Positions 24,701 through 34,747 of a DNA stretch of 64,000 nucleotides are shown piece by piece. Numbering within the stretch: position 1 is the first letter of the stretch; each line of letters starts with the position of its first letter. Origin of the DNA: Rhizomys pruinosus (Eukaryota > Chordata > Mammalia > Rodentia > Spalacidae). Position numbers and translations under genes: made by a program. Below the pieces are notes generated by a model that saw only the letters and a program-made list of their open reading frames with translations, was not told the DNA's origin and did not search any database. The DNA lies in contig VZQC01012264.1 in the NCBI GenBank assembly GCA_009823505.1, forward strand, positions 565,195-629,194, written 5' to 3'.

Positions 24701-25759
24701 TTTGCCAAAGGTTCCAATCTAGATTGTATCACATCCTTGACACCTGCAGAGATTGGACAGAGAGAGTTCAGAATAAGGACATTCTATAATGACAATCTGG
24801 CCCATACTCTCCACAATCAGCACAATCTTATCTGGGACAATCTTACCTGTCAATTATTACGAACTCTATGAAAGTAGAGCCTGCCACTCATTTCCAGAAG
24901 CTAAAGTTAAAAAGTAGAGGGCAGCTGGGCGTGGTGGCGCACGCCTTTAATCCTAGCACTCTGGAGGCAGAGGCAGGTGGATCTCTGTGAGTTCAAGGCC
25001 AGCCTGGTCTACAGAGTGAGTTCCAGGCCAGCTGGGACTAAAGGGAGACCCTGTCTCAAAAATACAAATACAAGACTATACTTTCAGGGATCATTTCTAT
25101 AGTATGTTACTAGAGAAGTTTCTCTGACTGTGTAGAGAGAGTACCAGAAACCACGAGGAGGAGACGTAGCATTCTCTCCTGAGCGTGAAGCCGGCTCTAG
25201 GTGTTGCTTTACTGCAACTGCCTCTTGCCGTTGATGATCGTTCTTCTCTCTTTCGAGAAAGTAGAGGGAGAGAATGCAGTCTGAGTGGTAAAAAAAAAAA
25301 ATACAAATACAAATACAAATACAAATAATAATAATAATAATAATTTAAAGTAATACCGAGCATGGTAGTGCACGCCATTAATCCTGGCACCCGGAAGGCA
25401 GAGGCAGGCGGATCTTTGTGAGTTCAAGGCCAGCCTGGTCTACAGAATCAGTTCCAGGACAGCTGGGGCTACGAGGAGACCCTGTTTTGAAAAGACAAAA
25501 AAAAAAAAAATAGAGGGCAAAATTTGAACCCTACAAATCGACCGCGGGCCTTAAATCAGATTTCCTTTGGTTCATCAACTTTTTAGTCCTCTCCGCTTGC
25601 CTATCCACTCTACCCGTCACAGAGCTGCTTCCCGCCTTGGACCCAGAACCCATCTTACTGTATGATCTCCTCGCTGACATCCAGGGCAAAAGTTTTCCGC
25701 AACTGCTGGGTACACCAGTGGACCAGCGGCTCCCGGGAGGCCATCCCAGCGGCCGCCAT
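14382..25759 (-). CDS. TRIP4: TRIP4 (ASC-1, thyroid receptor interactor 4), 5' part: coding exons 1-4
   Basis: TRIP4 is the zinc-finger subunit of the ASC-1 (activating signal cointegrator) complex, which acts in transcription coactivation and ribosome quality control. Coding exons join as 25759-25659, 20153-19984, 18255-18122 and 14594-14382. They give 206 residues in one frame with GT-AG introns of phases 2, 1 and 0. Recognised blocks in order are the N-terminal EPLVHWCTQQLRK, the acidic DLLQGNEGK region, a basic RSRRKGRNKQEV linker, and the cysteine-rich zf-C2HC5 domain (HPCDCLGQKH, NNCLICGRIVCEQ, GPCLFCG). The family protein is about 580 residues, so roughly two thirds lie beyond the left edge. 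The match to the human protein from memory is close and nearly gap-free. The gene is divergent to PCLAF. Confidence 0.95.
15428..15665 (+). repeat. B2 SINE, duplicated-core subfamily, CpG-rich
   Basis: Intact head, gggttcgatcccc B-box region and ccgcggcattgcacgac tail. It keeps nearly all expected CpG sites, so it has had little time to decay. Confidence 0.9.
17226..17466 (+). repeat. B2 SINE, duplicated-core subfamily
   Basis: Nearly identical in its body to the copies at 15428 and 52877. It is followed at once by a second, indel-rich B2 (17500-17745). Confidence 0.88.
18122..18255 (-). CDS. TRIP4: TRIP4 coding exon 3
   Basis: 134 bases. The acceptor is tctttaaag/AAAGTTTAG and the donor GCCAAG/GTGAGT. 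It encodes the basic linker SLDGQRSLDQLKRSRRKG and continues to KTPLDLAK, matching the human KTPFDLAK block. Confidence 0.93.
18256..19983 (-). other. TRIP4 intron 2
   Basis: Contains a minus-strand B1 (18335-18470) and a minus-strand B2 (18500-18718). A plus-strand B2 (18929-19184) has a direct repeat of AAGAAAGACTTTTCA at 18914-18928 and 19185-19199. Also present are an internally deleted B1 (19424-19520), a full B1 (19570-19745) and a 40-base B2 head fragment (19873-19910). Non-repetitive stretches show nothing recognisable. Confidence 0.7.
19984..20153 (-). CDS. TRIP4: TRIP4 coding exon 2
   Basis: 170 bases, with acceptor cctgag/GTACG and donor AAGATG/GTAAGT. It encodes YVLSIENAEEIREYMTDLLQ followed by GNEGKRGQFIEDLITKWQKN, very close to the human protein. 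Split codons with exon 1 (CA/G) and exon 3 (G/AA) are consistent. Confidence 0.95.
20888..21146 (+). repeat. B3-like SINE with (CA)n tail
   Basis: The head gggctggcaagatggctcag, followed by aaaggtgcttgtcactaagc, is the B3 type rather than B2. An A-rich insertion lies at 20983-21017, and a CA repeat (about 21097-21146) forms the 3' end. Confidence 0.75.
21697..21750. repeat. (AAAT)n microsatellite in a B1 tail
   Basis: At least ten perfect AAAT units, changing to AAAC at the end; it grew out of the A-tail of the B1 at 21553. Confidence 0.9.
25072..25289 (+). ncRNA. U3 small nucleolar RNA copy (retroposed)
   Basis: U3 guides early pre-rRNA cleavage in the nucleolus. The sequence runs colinearly from the U3 5' end (aagactatactttcaggg) through the box A region (gatcatttctatag), the ccacgaggag hinge, the cctgagcgtgaagccggct stem and box C (ttgatgatcgtt) to box D (gtctgagtggt). 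It is full length at about 218 bases. An A-run follows directly. AAAAATACAAATAC occurs just before it and again after the A-run, so it looks like an RNA copied in by L1 machinery into the tail of the B1 at 24926. No snRNA-type promoter can be there, because the upstream sequence is B1. It has several mismatches to functional U3 (for example near 25132-25142), so I infer a non-functional retrocopy. Confidence 0.9.
25290..25345. repeat. A-run, (ATACAA)n and (AAT)n tract
   Basis: This is the A-tail of the U3 copy, then its target-site duplication expanded into several ATACAA units, then AAT units. Confidence 0.85.
25352..25515 (+). repeat. B1 SINE
   Basis: Full B1 body ending in an A-run. It is the last repeat before the TRIP4 first exon. 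Confidence 0.8.
25659..25759 (-). CDS. TRIP4: TRIP4 coding exon 1
   Basis: 101 coding bases ending ATACA/GTAAGA. The ATG at 25759 gives an N-terminus of the same length as human TRIP4 (MAAAGMASREPLVHW). A second ATG lies immediately upstream at 25762, and the frame stays open to a further ATG at 25843. I chose 25759 because of the length match. Confidence 0.92.
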
Positions 25760-25960
25760 CATTCGCAGCCGGAACCAGCTGGGCAGCAAAAGCTTCCCGT
25801 CCTGCACAGGACTAGTTCCCTGCGCAACGCCGACCTGGACCACAAGGGTTCCGCAAGCTTGGCGCCGCCTTCGGCTTTAATCAGCTTCCGGGTCCGTTTA
25901 CACTAGTGCAGGAGCTCCTTCTGCACGAGATTCTTCCACTTTGATGTGGAATTCGAGAAA
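25760..25960 (-). promoter_or_regulatory. TRIP4 5' UTR and probable promoter
   Basis: A GC- and CpG-enriched stretch compared with the surrounding introns and free of SINEs. ATGGCGGC over the start codon resembles a YY1 site, common in TATA-less housekeeping promoters. No TATA box is seen. The exact transcription start cannot be set from sequence. Confidence 0.55.
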
Positions 25961-26119
25961 GGCCATTGATAGTTCTGCGAAGACAACAGACGCACCTGTA
26001 AAAACGATGGTCTAGGAATGAAAGAAAATAGTACTCTGAAAGAAGGGTATAGCTCTTAAATCTATTCTGGTTTCNAAAGCACAGACATACATACATAAGA
26101 AAATAAATACACAGAACCA

Positions 26120-29100
26120 CCGGATGGGAGGATGGCTCGGGGGTGTTTTAGCTAAAAGAGGCATGTGTTCCTTAAGAGGAAGTGATATACTTATTCAAAG
26201 TAAAAGAACCGTGGGGGACTGAGAGATAGCCTAGCGTGTTAAGGAGCGATGCGCTCTTGCAGAGGACCCGGTGTCGATTCCCAGCACCACATGGCGGCTG
26301 AAAACACGCTTAACTACCAGCAGACTCCAAGGAGAACCGCCATTCCAGGGAATCCGACCCTCTCTTCTTGACCTCCGCGGCATGCAACGACACGGGTGCA
26401 CAAAGGTACAACTTGCAGCAGACAACAACAAAAAAAAAAAATAATAAAATAAATAATAAAAATAAAAAAATAAAATAAAATAAAAATATTAAAAAAGAGT
26501 ACCACGGGCTGGGTGTGGGGACCGTCACGCCTTGTAATCCAAGCAACTCGAGGGGCAAGAAGGCGAGTGATGCTCTGTGCGTCAAGCAGCCACCTGGTCG
26601 TACAGAGCGATGCATTGCCTAGGCCAACTGGTACTAAAAGGAAGCCCAGGTCCTCCAAAATACCCAAAAAAAAAAAAAAAAGGTAAACACTAAAAAGAAA
26701 AAAAAAGACAAAGTAGTCTAAAATTTTTTTTTAATTTTCCTTTTTTTTTTTGTTTGTTGGTCTTTCAACACAGGGTCTCCCTGTAAGCCCCAGCTGTCCT
26801 GGAACTCTACTCGTGTAGACCCAGTGCTTCAATTGCTGTCCAGGCTGGCTTGAACTCACAACTCAAAAGATCCCACCTGCCTCTGACTCCCCAGTGCTAG
26901 GATTAGAAAGGATGGCAGCGAACTAGGCCCGGCTTCTAAGCTCATTTATTTTCTTTTCTTTTTGTTAGTCTTTCGAGACAGTGGTCTCCTGTAGCCCCAG
27001 CTGTCCGGGAACTCGCTCTGGTACGAGACCATCGCTGGGCCTTGACTTCACAAAGCTACGCCTGCCTCTCCGTCCCAAGTGCTAGATTAAAGGTGTCGCA
27101 CCACACAAGCCGGCTAGATCTCAGTTTTTTTCATTTATTTATTTGTATTCCATTTCTGTATTTGGGTCTTTTTGAGACAGAGTCTCGTCTTTCAGCCTCA
27201 GCGGCCTGGAACTCTTTTTATAGACCAGGCTGGTCCATCTAAACAGGAGAGTCCACCTGCTTTTGCCTCCCAGTGCAGCCAGTCTGAGATAATCGTATAT
27301 AACCTACCACACCCTTGCTTGCAACAAACTTTTGTTAATAAATTCTTTTCCCTTTAATTCAGAGAATGACGCATCAGAAACAGCTAGTCTGGAACTACAT
27401 CGCTATTGGTAGGACCAGGCCTACCTTAAACTCCACAGGATCCACTGCCTCCACCTCCCTTCGCTGCACAGTAGTGCTGGATAGAAGGTGGTGTGACCAC
27501 AACCTGGCTTGATTTATTTATTTATAAATATTATTTTATTGTTTTGTTTTAGGTTATGAGCTATGTATATGCATATTGTGAGTACACCCAGGGTTCATGC
27601 AATGCCCGTGAGTGCAGTGAAGAAGGGTATGAAACTGGTGGGTGGGGTGGGATGCTGCCTCGGAACTAGAAGTATTGGACAGTTTGTTAGACTGCCCAAT
27701 GTCCTCTAGCAAGAACATCAGATCCTTAACTGTGAGACCATTTATCGCAGACCCCTCATTTATTTATTGTGTGTGTGGTGTGAGAATGTTGGAGATTGAC
27801 GTGTGGGTGTGTGTGGTGTGTGTGTGTGTAGTGTGTGTGCTGTGTGTGGTGTGGTAATGTATGGAGTGAAGAACGGGGGCCCAACAAATGTTGCTAGGCC
27901 ATGTTCCACCACTGACGACCTTCCTACCCGAGAAGGTCATTTAGTGAAGCATGCAATGTAAGCCAGCCTGGTGGCACAGGGCTACTCAGAAGGATCGAAA
28001 TTCGAAGCTTTTCAGCCAGGCGTGGTGGCGCATGCCTTTATCCGAGCACTAGGGGCGGAGCCAGGTCAGATCTTTGTGAGATTCAAGGCCAGCCGGATCG
28101 TACAGAGTGAGTTCCAGGAAGCTGGGGCTAAGAACAAAAAAGTCTCAAAAAGACCAAAAAGAAAAAAAAAGTTCTAAAGCTTTTCCTGAAGTACACAGTG
28201 AACTCACAAACTAGCATGGCAAGATAAATTTTTTTTACATTTTTAATTACTTTTTTTTTTATTTATTTTTTTGAACGGGTCCTGTTTTAGCCCACTGGCC
28301 TGGAACTCACTACACTCAGCTGTTCTTCCCTCTCCACAGAAGATGCCACCCCCGCCTGCCTCCCAAGTGTCGGATTAAGCGCATTGTTCCGAGCCATGCC
28401 CAGCTAATAAGAGAAAAATTAAAAATAACAGGAACAGACCAAGAAATTGTTTACCGATATGTATTTTTTGTTTTGTACCCATAAAATACATTTGTCCACA
28501 AACTCCGTTATGAAATCTTGATAAGAGTTTTGTTTTCTTGTCTGGAGATATGCCTAGTGGGTTTAAGAAGTGCCGACTGACCTCTTGCAGAGGACCCAGT
28601 TCATCCCCAGCACCCACATTGCGCTGAGAATCCTCTTTGGCTAAACTAACTAAAGATTGGTTCGCGATATAGATGGTCTGTGTCATTGTTTTGCACTTTT
28701 TTTTTAATGTTTTTTCTGGCTGTAGGTGTTGAACAAGGAGATCTCCCTTTAGCCCCACGCTGATTCTGGCCAGCTCGCTCTGATACCAGGTGGCCCTGAA
28801 CTCACAGAGATCGCCTCCCATCTGCCTCCAGAGTGAACTGGTGATTAAAGGCGTGGGTTTCCACCTTGCCTGGAAGTTTACAACGTTGTTTAAGCTTTTA
28901 AATTCAATCACACACATACACACAAGCATAGGTAGGTGCCCATATTGAACGACAGGGGGACCCCTTTGGAGGTCAGAAAAAGGAAGTCAAGATCCTCGGG
29001 AGCTAGAGTTTACAGGATTGATGTGAAGCCACCCAAGGTGGGTACTAAGAAGAGAATTAGGTCCTCTGGGAAGAAGGCACCAAATGCTCTTTTTTTTTTT

Positions 29101-32100
29101 AAGCTTCAACCATCTTTTTTTCTTTTTTTGAAATTTATTTTGGTATGTGTAACATGAATGTAGTTCCATCGCATGTAGATTTGTGGCAACCTGTGTTCTG
29201 CAGTGGCCGCTGGGGGGTCAAAAGGGTTGTCAGATTCCCCTGAACGGGAGCTAAAGATATGTCATTCTCATCGCTATGTGGGTGCTGGGGATCGAACCCA
29301 GTCCCTGCAAGAGCATCGGTCGCCCTAAAACCGCTAGGCCTCCTCTCCCACCACCCTCCACAAATGCTTCTTATCTAACGGCTTAGTACATTCTCTAGCG
29401 CAGAAAGAAGTGAGGGAAGAGGGAGGGAGGGGCTATGGGTGTGCTCAGTGATGGTAGAGTTGCGGTTGCAGCAGTAACAACACCAAATGAAACCAGGTTA
29501 ATATATCAGTGGAAGCCATGCCTAATCCCACGCTCTGGGAATGGAGCAGAAGGATCAAAGTTCAGAAGTTAGCACTCTATACATTTTAAATCTTCAAGGC
29601 CGTTTGGGCGTACAGGGAACTCAAAGGAAGGGAGGCAGAGAGAGAAAGCAGAAACAAAATATAGAAGAAATAAGTTATGCAGTAAAGATCATAATACGCT
29701 GAGAGATTGTAGCTCGTATAGTAGGTGATCCAACAAAGGCAAAGGCTGGGGTGATCAGTGCCCAGAGGAATGCACGTCATACACAGACACAGACAAACAG
29801 GCAGGTAAGGCAGGCAGACAGACAGAACACATTCACTTCCCCATCATCACAATGTCTTCCGCCCCTCATTCACACACAACAAAGAATGTGCTTTGCGCTA
29901 TACCATCAACCATCATCCTATTGAGGGGATTATGCCTTTTTGTTTTTTGTTTTTTTGGTCTTTTTGACCGGCCAGGGGGGGGGGGGGGTGGGGTCGGTGG
30001 GGGGGTTCCCTGGGGGGGGGTGCTGGGGGGGGGGGGCTGGTTGTAAGCTCTCGGTGTAGATACTCAGGACTTGCTGTGCACCTCGACTCACAGAGATCCG
30101 CGTGCCTCTGCCTCCCGTTTTTTTCAGTTAAAGGCGCTGTTGCCACCCAAACCACCTCCAGCATTGTAATTTTATTCTGTAATGTGTATTAATGTGACTG
30201 TCATGCATGCAGAGTTTGTGCACCCGTTCTGCAGGAAGAGGGTGCTCAGAGTTCCCCTGAACTGGAGTCTCCTCTGGAATTGGAGTTTCAGACGGTTTGG
30301 ATTTCAGATGTTGGCGGCCGCCAGTGTGGTTGCTGGGGATCGAACTCAGTCCTCATGTAAGCGCATGTGGCGGCTCTTTAAACCGCTAGGCATGCCTCCA
30401 GCCCCTTTTTGTGTGGGAGGGGAATTACGCCTTTAGTAGTTAATTAAATTAAATATGAAAGGCATGTGGTGCGCCCATCCCTTTAATCCTAAGCACTAGG
30501 AGGGACAGAGTCTGCAGGTGGATCGTTTGTAGTTCAGGTCAGCCTGTCTACAGATAGAGTTCCAGGAAGGCTGGAACTAAGGGAGACAAAGCGCAAGAAA
30601 AGAAAAAAAAAAAATAAAAAATAAAAATCAAATAATATAATAAAATAAAATAATTAAATAAAACTGCTGTGCCGTCGTCTGAGTTCAAGCCCAGCCGGGT
30701 CCTACATAGTGGACTTCCAGGTCAGCTGGCTAAAGTGGAGAACCCTCGCCATCACCACACCACCCCGCCAAAAAAAAAAATTTAACTAAAAAATTTAGGC
30801 TGGAGATATGCAAGGAAATAAGTTTCCAGAGGAAGGAAAAGTGAATAAAAATCAATCCACAGTGACAGTGGATGGGGCCTTGCAGGCCAGAAGGACTACA
30901 GTGCCCGGCCTGATAGCCTTTCAGAAGTGCTTCTCTCCTTCCGGGAGCGTCCAGGCATTCTTACCTTTCCTTGAAGAACACGAGGGAGAATTAGCGACAA
31001 ACCTGGAAGAACCAAGCACCTTCCTGGGGGCTCGAGAAACCACCACTGTAAAGAGAGGGAAAAGAGGCTTTCAGAAGTGGACCGGAGGGCTCGGAGCCAC
31101 AGTCTCAGTGCTATGGTCTCACCAGTCTCCCGGGGATGAGAAACAGCAGAACGACCTCGCTTGGTCCCTGCAGCTTCCTCCTGGCTGGTACGGGGGCCGC
31201 GGGGGCATCTCCATCCCACCGACAGCCCCCACCCCAGACCCCCCCCACCCCAACCCCCCCGTCGCGCCTTGCTTTCAATTCAACCTTTTTTCTGTAGGTG
31301 CCCGGGACATAGTCTGCTTTAGTCCGCACCATATTGAAACCCGAGGAGACCGTGGAAGGGCCGACTGCAGGGGAAGGTGTTCACTGGACAAGGACCCGAA
31401 AATGACTCTCCCGCCACGGTTTATAAGGGTCTCTTTCCCGCGCGCTCCACTCACTCTCGCGAGCTGTGGCCCCCATTGGTTCCGCGCCTTCACCCTGAAC
31501 CAATCGCCGGAGTCCAGCAGTGACAGCCCCGAGACTTAAGGCTTTGCTGGCCAGTCCATCAGCCGCCTTGCCTGTGATTCGTACCCGCTCCGGGTGGGCG
31601 GTGCCAGGACGCTTCCCAGGGGGCACCAAGTGTGGGCGTGGAGGCTGGGAACTACCCAGAGGGGCCTGCTGAATAAAACCTAGCAAAGGTATAGAGTTGC
31701 AGTATTCCTTCAGAAGTTGAAACAGGATTAAATCCATGACGATGAAACCCTGAAAATGAAACTTAAAAATTAAGTCAACTTTTTGATGCAAATCAAAAAG
31801 AGACATTTAATATCCTATTCATAAACTCTCTGCAGTATTAGACTAAAACAGCTTTCTTGGACAAGAGAAAGAAAACAAACTTATTTTACATGCTTTTAGA
31901 ATGGTTTTTCAGATCATGTGAATAAAAACTGGCGACCATCCATAAAAAAAAATTAATATGGTTCAGAGCTAGTAGTCTGCTACTGTGCAAAGGCCACAGT
32001 TCTGGCACACATGAGGCTAACTCTACATTAAAGAGAGCATATGTATTTTCTGTCTTATGCTTCTTTGCTAATTATAATACCGCTAGGAATTATTTTTTCA

Positions 32101-32672
32101 CTCTGAATACTATGCCTAAAACAGAACTATATGAATTTGCTGTTTTCTGTTAATTGCCAGTTTGAAAGCCAAACCTTCAACAGAGGTCTGCTGCTTCTCC
32201 CTCCCTCTGGAGTGCTCGGATGAAAGGCTTGTGCCACCACTGCCCCTGGTGTGCACTTTGTAATGCTTGGTGAGGAGGTCGGTCTATGCTAGAGGGCTGA
32301 GAGCCTCTAAAAAGTTTTTTTTTTTTAAAGAATTAAAGGGTTCAGGCAATAGTCGAATTATCATTATAAGATAGGAGATACACTGGCAATACCACCTGTA
32401 GTTTTATCTTAACCCTAGAGTGTAAGGTACAAGCTTATTCCACCAGAAAGATAAACAAACCTTCAGGGTATTCTTTTGTTGTCATTGGGCCTCATATAAA
32501 TGCACATAGGTTCTTAAATGGCTTTGTTTCCTTTTCAGTTAAACACCCTCCTGCATAGATCTAAATTGCTCCCTGGTGAACACACATCCTTGACACCACA
32601 GAGATTGGACAGAGAGATTACCCGCCCCATGCATAGATGCCACAAAATTAATTGAAAATTTGTTTTTCTTTT

Positions 32673-32705
<33 letters not shown>

Positions 32706-33450
32706 TGAAGACAGGGTCTCAGTCATGTAGCACGGCTGGCCTGGAAACTCCATATGTAGACGAGCTAGCCTCAATCTTTTTTTTTTTTTATTTATTTTCA
32801 CATGTGTAGGAATGTACTGACGCGCAGTAGGTTTGTGCACCCGTGTCGTGGCAATGCCACGGAGGTCAGAAGAGGGGGTTGGATTCCCCTGGAACTGGAG
32901 TTAAAAGACGGCTCTCAGCCGCCATGTGATGCTGGGGATCGAACCGGGGCCTCTGCAAGACAGCTCACCACTAGGCCATCTCTCCGCCCCTACTGGCCTC
33001 AATTTACAGAGATCACCGCCTCTGCCACCTGAGTACTGGTTAAAAGCATGCACCACCATGCATAAACCTTAAAATTTTTTTTTAAAGAAAAGAAAATTGG
33101 GCTGAGGCTGAGGCAGATCTCTGTGATTCAAGGCCAATCTGGGGTACCACAATTCTCTTTTTTTCCCTCTTTTTTTCTCCTTTCCTCCTTCCTTTTTTTT
33201 TTTTTTAGACAGGCCTGGAACTCACCTCTGTAGACAGGCTTGCCTTGAACTTACAGAGATCCTCCTCCCTCAGAATGCTGGGGTTAAAAGTATGTGCTTC
33301 TATACCTGCTCAGAAAAAATTCTGGTCCACCCTCGTCTGGCCTCTTTGGACTTGTGCACTATACAAGTGCACTCCAAACAAAGGCAACCAATCAGACACA
33401 AGAAAAAAAAAAATAAATAATTAAAATTTAAAATTTTTATTTTACTTTTT
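26120..33450. repeat. Left arm of a 7.3 kb inverted repeat, indel-rich
   Basis: Reverse complement of 35890-43010. Paired landmarks are 26170/42980, 27355/41825, 28180/40960, 28910/40290, 29900/39380, 31332/38055, 31800/37585 and 32560/36815. Unique parts are practically identical: 31381-31806 translates to the same 141 residues as 37581-38006. SINE and homopolymer parts are scrambled by indels, for example the G-runs at 29974-30036 where the other arm has an ordinary B1. Embedded SINEs, all degraded, include B2 at 26210-26480, 28545-28640, 29110-29345, 30170-30405 and 32790-32990. Degraded B1 copies occupy most of the spaces between. Confidence 0.85.
30965..31332 (-). pseudogene. Antisense second copy of PCLAF exons 1-2
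   Basis: The ATG complement is at 31332, and the exon 2 copy (30965-31045, 81 bases) has intact splice borders. The exon 1 copy has two extra A bases in the run before the splice donor, so the exon 1/exon 2 frame is broken. No exon 3 or 4 lies on this strand, so this cannot encode the protein. It comes with a copy of the PCLAF promoter (about 31375-31530). It is part of the inverted arm and probably not a real gene copy. Confidence 0.8.
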
Positions 33451-33644
33451 TAAAAATTTTTAATTTATTTCCATATTGGTAGGAATGTACTGGCTGCATG
33501 CCAAGTCTTGTGCACCCATGACGTGCATGCCTGTACTGTCGGCATGCAAGTCGGTGCACCCATGACGTGCAATGCCACGGAGGTCAAGAGGGTGTCGGAC
33601 TCCCCTGGAACTGGAGTTCTCCTGGAATTGAGTTCTCAGCGGTC

Positions 33645-34747
33645 TCTCGACCCATGTGGGTGCTGGGGGATCAACCCAGGTCCTCTGCAAGAGCGGTTGG
33701 CGCTCTTAACCACTAGGCCATCTCTCCAGCCCCCTTAAACATTTTTTTTTTATTTTTTTATTTTTGCATGTATGTAAGTGCACCTCAGGTACGGAGAGCA
33801 GAAGAGGGTGTAGGATCCCTGGAATGGTGTTACAGGAGGTTGCTAGCGCCAGTGAGTGCTGGAAACCGAACAAGGGTCCTACACAGAGCAGCCAAGCCCT
33901 AGCTGGTCGAACCATCTCTTTACCCCACCCACCAATTTTTTTAATTAAAATTAAAATTAAATAGGAATGAGCCAGGGGTGATGATGCATGCCTTTAGTCT
34001 CATCCCTGGGGAGAAAGAGGCAAGCCACCCTGGTTTACACAGTGAGTTCCAGGTTAACTAGAACTACAAAGAGACACTGTCAAGGACTGAAGAGATGGCC
34101 CAGCAGTTAAGAGCACTGGCTGCTCTTGCAGAAGACCCAGGTTCTGTTCCCAGTACCAACATGGTGGCTAACAACTATCCATAACTCCAGTTCTAGTGGA
34201 ATCTGACTCCGTCTTCTGGCCGAAGTGCACTTAAAGACATGGAGCTGAGCGTGGTGGCGCACTCCCTTTAATCCTACACGTGGGAGGAAGGCAGGCAGAT
34301 CTTTGTGAGTTCAAGCCAGCCTGGTCCTGCAGAGTGAGTTCCAGACAGCTGGGACTAAGAGGGAAGACCCATTAGAGAAAAAGAAAAAAAAAAAAAAAAA
34401 AAAAAAAGAGGTTGTAGCAGTGTGTGAATAAGTAGTCAATTAGAGCAGACATTATAAATACTTTCATCACCAGAGGAAAACTGATTAGTACCTGTAATAG
34501 TTTCCAAGGGCTGGGCTTTTGTTCTGTTTGTTTGTTGACTGTGCTTGAACTCAGGTTGTTATATGCTAAGTAGGCACTGTACCCACTGAACTATATTCCC
34601 AGTGTTTTCCTCGTCCCTGTTTTCATTTTGTTTTGAAGTAGGATCTCACTAGGTTACAGTCTGGTTTTGAATTCATTGTATAGGGTCAGGCAGGCTTTGT
34701 ATTTGTTAACCTTCCGACCAGAGCTGTTTTAAGTACTCTACAGTCTT
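33645..34747. repeat. Direct repeat unit D1 in the palindrome spacer
   Basis: Runs from the end of a minus-strand B2 through a B2 (about 34085-34240) and a B1 (about 34245-34385) to ttaagtactctacagtcttt. It recurs directly downstream as D2. It includes part of the minus-strand B2 at 33480-33732. Confidence 0.75.

Larger units (their letters stand above)
20154..25071 (-). other. TRIP4 intron 1, main part
   Basis: SINE-dense. Minus-strand B1 copies lie at 20378-20510, 20665-20815, 21172-21315, 21320-21465, 21822-21955, 21975-22095, 23953-24100 and 24458-24605. Plus-strand B1 copies lie at 21553-21696, 23535-23705 and 24926-25063. B2 copies lie at 22797-23020 (plus) and 23050-23262 (minus), with a B2-like remnant at 22425-22625. 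A B3-like element lies at 20888-21096. The longest non-repetitive stretches (23265-23530, 23705-23950, 24100-24450, 24605-24925) contain no recognised exon. Confidence 0.65.

Noticed and set aside
28936..29157. 73-codon basic frame (RKRKSRSSG)
   Set aside because: It lies in a degraded SINE of the left palindrome arm; the clean partner (about 40130-40290) gives no corresponding conserved frame.
30808..31539. 243-codon open frame on the plus strand
   Set aside because: It is antisense to the PCLAF exon 1-2 copy and its promoter; a matching antisense frame exists at the true locus for the same reason. No family resemblance.
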